A DNA stretch of 7,574 nucleotides from Bacteroidales bacterium (GTDB lineage Bacteria; Bacteroidota; Bacteroidia; Bacteroidales; UBA932): NCBI GenBank assembly GCA_016291185.1, contig JAEFAI010000051.1:1-7574 (forward strand). The letters are read 5' to 3'. Positions 5,137 to 7,574 of the stretch are shown here, piece by piece. Each line of letters begins with the position of its first letter. The stretch's first letter is position 1. The notes under the pieces were generated by a model. That model saw nothing but the letters and a program-made list of their open reading frames with translations. It was not told where the DNA came from and did no database searches. A program made the position numbers and the translations under genes.

Positions 5137-6232
5137 TGACGGGAGTGAAGACGCCTCCTGCCGTCTCGAAATAACTTCGGTCCGCGGTGAGCGTGTCCAC
5201 GATGGATTCCGTGCGGACCTTGTTGGAATCGGACAGGAAGATCTGGCCGAACTCCTTATCCGCCACCAGGCGAAGCAGGTTGCCGACCCGGTTCATGTCC
5301 AGCTTGTCGAAGAGGTCGTCCAGAAGCATGATGGGCGGGTAGCCGTAGGCCGATTTCATCACCTCATACTGGGCGAATTTGAGCGCCACGAGGAAGGATT
5401 TCTGCTGCCCCTGCGAGCCGCAGCGGCGGATGGGATGGCCGTCCATCGTGAAGAGGAAATCGTCGCGCTGGACGCCCGCCGAAGTGAATTTGAGTACCTG
5501 GTCGCGGTCGCGATGTGCGCGCAGAACTTCCCGCAAATCCCCTTTCTGCAGGTCGGAGCGGTATTCGATGCCCACCTGCTCGCGGCCGCCGGAGATCTCC
5601 GCATAGTATTGCTGCACGACCGGCACAAGCCGCTCGCAGAAGGCGGCGCGGCGCTCGTAGATGGGTGTGGCCAGTGCGGAGAGCCGCTCGTCGAAGGTGC
5701 CGAGCAGCGCTTCGTCGTTGATGCCTGCCTTGAGCAGCTTGTTGCGCTGCAGGAGCAGACGATTATACTGCTGGACGTCAGCCAAATAAGGCTGTTCCAT
5801 CTGCGAAAGGACGGCATTGACGAATTTCCGGCGCTCCTCGCCGGCCTCGCTCACCATCGCGGTGTCGGCCGGGGAAACCATCACGATCGGCAGCACGCCG
5901 ATGTGCTCGGAGATGCGCTCGTAGGGCTTGTCGTCGCGGCGGACGCTCTTCTGGCCGCCGTCCTGGACGCGAATGCTGAAGCGGGCGGTGGTGCCGCCGG
6001 GCAGGGCGTAGGTGCCGGACAGGGCGAAGGCGGAAGTGCCGTAACGAAAGTTGAAACGGTCGGAGGCGGAAAAGGCGCTCTTGGTCATGGACAGATACCA
6101 GATGGCGTCAAGCAGATTGGTCTTGCCCTCGCCGTTGCCGCCGCTGATGCAGTTGATGTTGGGCGAGAAGGCAAGTTCCTGCAACTGAATGTTGCGGAAG
6201 TCCTGAATGACGATTTTCTGAAGCGTGGCCAT
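5129..6232 (-). CDS. recF: DNA replication and repair protein RecF
   Basis: 367 residues, near the usual 360-370 for RecF. RecF is an SMC-like ABC ATPase that binds gapped DNA and, with RecO and RecR, loads RecA at stalled forks. From the ATG, the Walker A motif GGNGEGKT is at 31-38, preceded by the IQDFRNIQL strand region typical of RecF; the ABC signature SQGQQ is at 273-277; Walker B with D-loop LLDDLFDKLD is at 303-312; and the late FLSDSN strand is at 332-337. The ATG at 6230-6232 is preferred over an in-frame TTG at 6239-6241, because that TTG lies inside the -7 promoter box TAACTTTG and would not be in the message. The start then coincides with or nearly coincides with the predicted transcription start. 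It is first in a minus-strand operon with DUF721, pdxB and DUF4301 genes. Confidence 0.95.
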   Translation of the reverse strand: MATLQKIVIQDFRNIQLQELAFSPNINCISGGNGEGKTNLLDAIWYLSMTKSAFSASDRFNFRYGTSAFALSGTYALPGGTTARFSIRVQDGGQKSVRRDDKPYERISEHIGVLPIVMVSPADTAMVSEAGEERRKFVNAVLSQMEQPYLADVQQYNRLLLQRNKLLKAGINDEALLGTFDERLSALATPIYERRAAFCERLVPVVQQYYAEISGGREQVGIEYRSDLQKGDLREVLRAHRDRDQVLKFTSAGVQRDDFLFTMDGHPIRRCGSQGQQKSFLVALKFAQYEVMKSAYGYPPIMLLDDLFDKLDMNRVGNLLRLVADKEFGQIFLSDSNKVRTESIVDTLTADRSYFETAGGVFTPVNE

Positions 6233-6235
6233 GTC

Positions 6236-6266
6236 TTGCAAAGTTAAAGTATTTTTTCTAATTTTG
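6236..6266 (+). promoter_or_regulatory. Promoter of the TPR-yebC transcript
   Basis: TTG at 6236-6238 and TAATTTTG at 6259-6266 (perfect TAnnTTTG) are separated by 20 bases, the normal Bacteroidota spacing. Transcription is expected near 6270-6273, leaving an AT-rich leader of about 32-35 bases before the ATG at 6305, with no Shine-Dalgarno sequence. The -33 element abuts the recF -7 box on the other strand, so the two promoters occupy the same roughly 30 bp. Confidence 0.7.
6239..6246 (-). promoter_or_regulatory. -7 box of the recF operon promoter
   Basis: The minus strand reads TAACTTTG, a perfect TAnnTTTG. Transcription should begin about four to seven bases downstream, that is at 6232-6235, while the recF ATG is at 6232. 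The expected -33 position overlaps the -7 box of the opposing promoter and has no TTTG on this strand. Confidence 0.65.
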
Positions 6267-6304
6267 CGGGCTTAAAATAAACGAGTAATCAAAATAATTC
6301 TTAT

Positions 6305-6982
6305 ATGGCTCAGAAAAATCTGAATGACAAAGAAGCCCAGCGGCAGGAGAATATCGAGCAGACCGTTTCCGCTACTGAGCAGTTCTTCAACGAGAACAAA
6401 AAGACCATCTGGGGAGTCGTGGCGGCCGTGCTTGTGATCGGCCTGTGCGTCCTCGCTTACAACAAGTTTATCTATCAGCCCAAGTGCGTGGAAGCGATGC
6501 AGCAGGCCTATCCGGCCGAGATGAGCTTCCAGGCCGGCGAGTATGAGCTCGCGCTCAACGGTGACGGCAACAACCTCGGTTTTGCCGACATCATCGCCGA
6601 CTACGGCACCAAGGCCGGCAAGGCCGTTTACCTGTACGCCGGTATCTGCGAGCTCCAGCTTGGTAACAACGAGGAGGCTCTCTCTTACCTGAAGAAGTAC
6701 AACGGCAAGGAGCCCATCCTCGCCGCCCGCGCCAAAGCCTGCGAAGGTGACGCCTACGTGGCCCTGGGTGACTATGAGGCCGCCGTGCGCAGCTACAAGG
6801 CCGCTGTGAGCACCGCCGACAACGTCTTTGCCGCCGCCTACCTCCTGAAGGAAGGTTCCGCCCTCGAGGCCCTGGACCGCAAGGCGGAAGCCCTGGCTTG
6901 CTACAAGACCATCGAGGACAAGTATCCGCAGTCCCTCGAAGCTTACGATATCGCCAAAAACATCGCCAGAGTCGCTGAATAA
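6305..6982 (+). CDS. Membrane-anchored tetratricopeptide repeat protein, YfgM-like
   Basis: 225 residues. A charged cytoplasmic N-terminus (1-32, rich in Lys, Glu and Gln) is followed by one membrane segment (about 35-53, WGVVAAVLVIGLCVLAY) and a soluble domain on the far side of the inner membrane. The latter contains at least three TPR-like helix pairs, near 105-133 (AVYLYAGICELQLGNNEEALSYL), 140-170 (ARAKACEGDAYVALGDYEAAVRSY) and 175-208 (AAAYLLKEGSALEALDRKAEALACY). This layout is like YfgM (PF09976-type) proteins, which bind partners at the Sec translocon or BamB in enterobacteria; the role in Bacteroidota is not known to me. It is divergent from recF and 2 bp upstream of the yebC-family gene, so it is probably co-transcribed with that gene. 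The start follows an AT-rich leader. Function beyond protein-protein binding is not claimed. Confidence 0.85.
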   Translation: MAQKNLNDKEAQRQENIEQTVSATEQFFNENKKTIWGVVAAVLVIGLCVLAYNKFIYQPKCVEAMQQAYPAEMSFQAGEYELALNGDGNNLGFADIIADYGTKAGKAVYLYAGICELQLGNNEEALSYLKKYNGKEPILAARAKACEGDAYVALGDYEAAVRSYKAAVSTADNVFAAAYLLKEGSALEALDRKAEALACYKTIEDKYPQSLEAYDIAKNIARVAE

Positions 6983-6984
6983 TT

Positions 6985-7574
6985 ATGGGAAGAGCATTTG
7001 AATTCCGCAAGGAGCGCAAACTGAAGCGCTGGGGCCACATGGCTCGTACCTTCACCAAACTGGGTAAGGAAATCACCATCGCCGTCAAGCAGGGCGGTCC
7101 CGACGTGACCGGTAACCCGCGCCTTCGCGCCCTTATGGCCGAGGCCCGTTCCGAGCAGATGCCGAAGGAGAACATCGAGCGCGCCATCAAGAAGGCCACC
7201 GAGAGCAAGCAGGGCGACTTCAAGGAGATCATCTACGAAGGCTTCGGCCCGCACGGCATCGCCTACCTCGTGGAGGCTGCTACGGACAACAATACCCGCA
7301 CCGTGGCCAACGTCCGCAGTTACTTCAACAAGTGCGGCGGTTCGCTGGGTACCACCGGCTCCGTGAGCTTCATGTTCGACCGCAAGTGCACCTTCCGCGT
7401 CAAGGAGAAGGAGGGCGTCGATCTCGAGGAGCTCGAGCTCGAGCTCATCGACTACGGCGTGGAGGAGCTCTTCCGCCAGGAAGAGGAGGACAAGGACGGC
7501 AACGTGACGCCGGTCATCGTGATGTACGGCGACTACAGCGCCTACGGCCAGATCCAGAAATACATTGAAGAGAA
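6985..7574 (+). CDS. YebC/PmpR/TACO1 family protein, 3' end outside the window
   Basis: 196 codons plus two bases are visible, out of about 240 usual for the family. The N-terminus MGRAFEFRKERKLKRWGHMARTFTKLG is the Bacteroidota form of the conserved YebC start, followed by the PRLRALMAEARSEQMPKENIERAI segment (46-68), YEGFGPHGIAYLVEA (84-98), TDNNTRTVANVRSYFNKCGGSLGTTGSVSFMF (100-131) and the acidic LEELELELIDYG region (147-158). Members bind DNA as regulators in some bacteria, and related proteins help ribosomes through difficult sequences such as proline runs (TACO1/YeeI-type work); which applies here is not decided by sequence. The ATG lies 2 bp after the TAA of the TPR gene. The 18-bp palindrome GAGCTC x3 at 7429-7446 is explained by the repeated Glu-Leu codons. 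Confidence 0.93.
   Translation, partial: MGRAFEFRKERKLKRWGHMARTFTKLGKEITIAVKQGGPDVTGNPRLRALMAEARSEQMPKENIERAIKKATESKQGDFKEIIYEGFGPHGIAYLVEAATDNNTRTVANVRSYFNKCGGSLGTTGSVSFMFDRKCTFRVKEKEGVDLEELELELIDYGVEELFRQEEEDKDGNVTPVIVMYGDYSAYGQIQKYIEE

Noticed and set aside
6239..6241. TTG as the recF start, adding three residues
   Set aside because: The codon is part of the -7 promoter box, so it should not be in the message; ATG at 6230-6232 fits better.
5117..6247. A 376-codon plus-strand frame almost the length of recF
   Set aside because: It lies wholly opposite a recF gene with complete Walker A, signature and Walker B motifs, and its translation is low-complexity Val/Ala/Leu/Gly typical of an antisense shadow.
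7429..7446. 18-bp palindrome of three GAGCTC units in the yebC-family gene
   Set aside because: It encodes the conserved alternating Glu-Leu stretch of the family; codon choice explains the repeat without any regulatory role.
7332..7568. A 78-codon plus-strand frame near the right end
   Set aside because: It is an out-of-frame reading of the yebC-family gene, whose correct frame is open to the window edge with strong family motifs.

Overview
This looks like a chromosomal window from a GC-rich member of the Bacteroidota, probably Bacteroidales from a gut or rumen-like habitat. The evidence is of three kinds. Near-perfect Bacteroidota -7 promoter boxes (TAnnTTTG) sit in AT-rich gaps between GC-rich genes. 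DUF4301 and the N-terminus MGRAFEFRKE of the YebC protein are, from memory, typical of the phylum. Genes have no clear Shine-Dalgarno sequences. The species cannot be named from this sequence.

Layout: (1) 1-260, minus: the start of an acyl-CoA carboxylase carboxyltransferase subunit, cut by the window edge, with its promoter at 283-290. (2) 305-336: a strong terminator for the next gene. (3) 356-1876, minus: a secreted CE15 glucuronoyl-esterase-like enzyme. (4) 2020-2092, plus: a well-formed tRNA-Pro with the unusual anticodon AGG, with its own promoter and a 17-bp-stem bidirectional terminator, followed by a hairpin-rich stretch up to 2259. (5) 6232 down to 2260, minus: a tightly packed probable operon recF - DUF721 (DciA-like) - pdxB - DUF4301. 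(6) 6233-6304: a compact divergent promoter region. (7) 6305-7574, plus: an inner-membrane-anchored TPR protein, then a YebC/PmpR/TACO1 family gene that runs off the window.

The parts do different jobs. RecF and the DUF721 protein belong to DNA repair and replication. PdxB belongs to the DXP-dependent route to pyridoxal phosphate. The DUF4301 protein has motifs suggesting a nucleotidyltransferase fold. The CE15 enzyme points to use of lignified xylan, and the carboxyltransferase to propionate/methylmalonyl-CoA metabolism. The TPR/YebC pair is separated by 2 bp and is probably co-transcribed.

I found no CRISPR array, insertion sequence, prophage or toxin-antitoxin pair, and no clear new multi-gene system. 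The most useful leads are the tRNA-Pro with A34, a PdxB that has Gln where the catalytic Arg is expected, a recF start that appears leaderless, the nucleotidyltransferase-like signature in DUF4301, and the hairpin-rich segment beside the tRNA.
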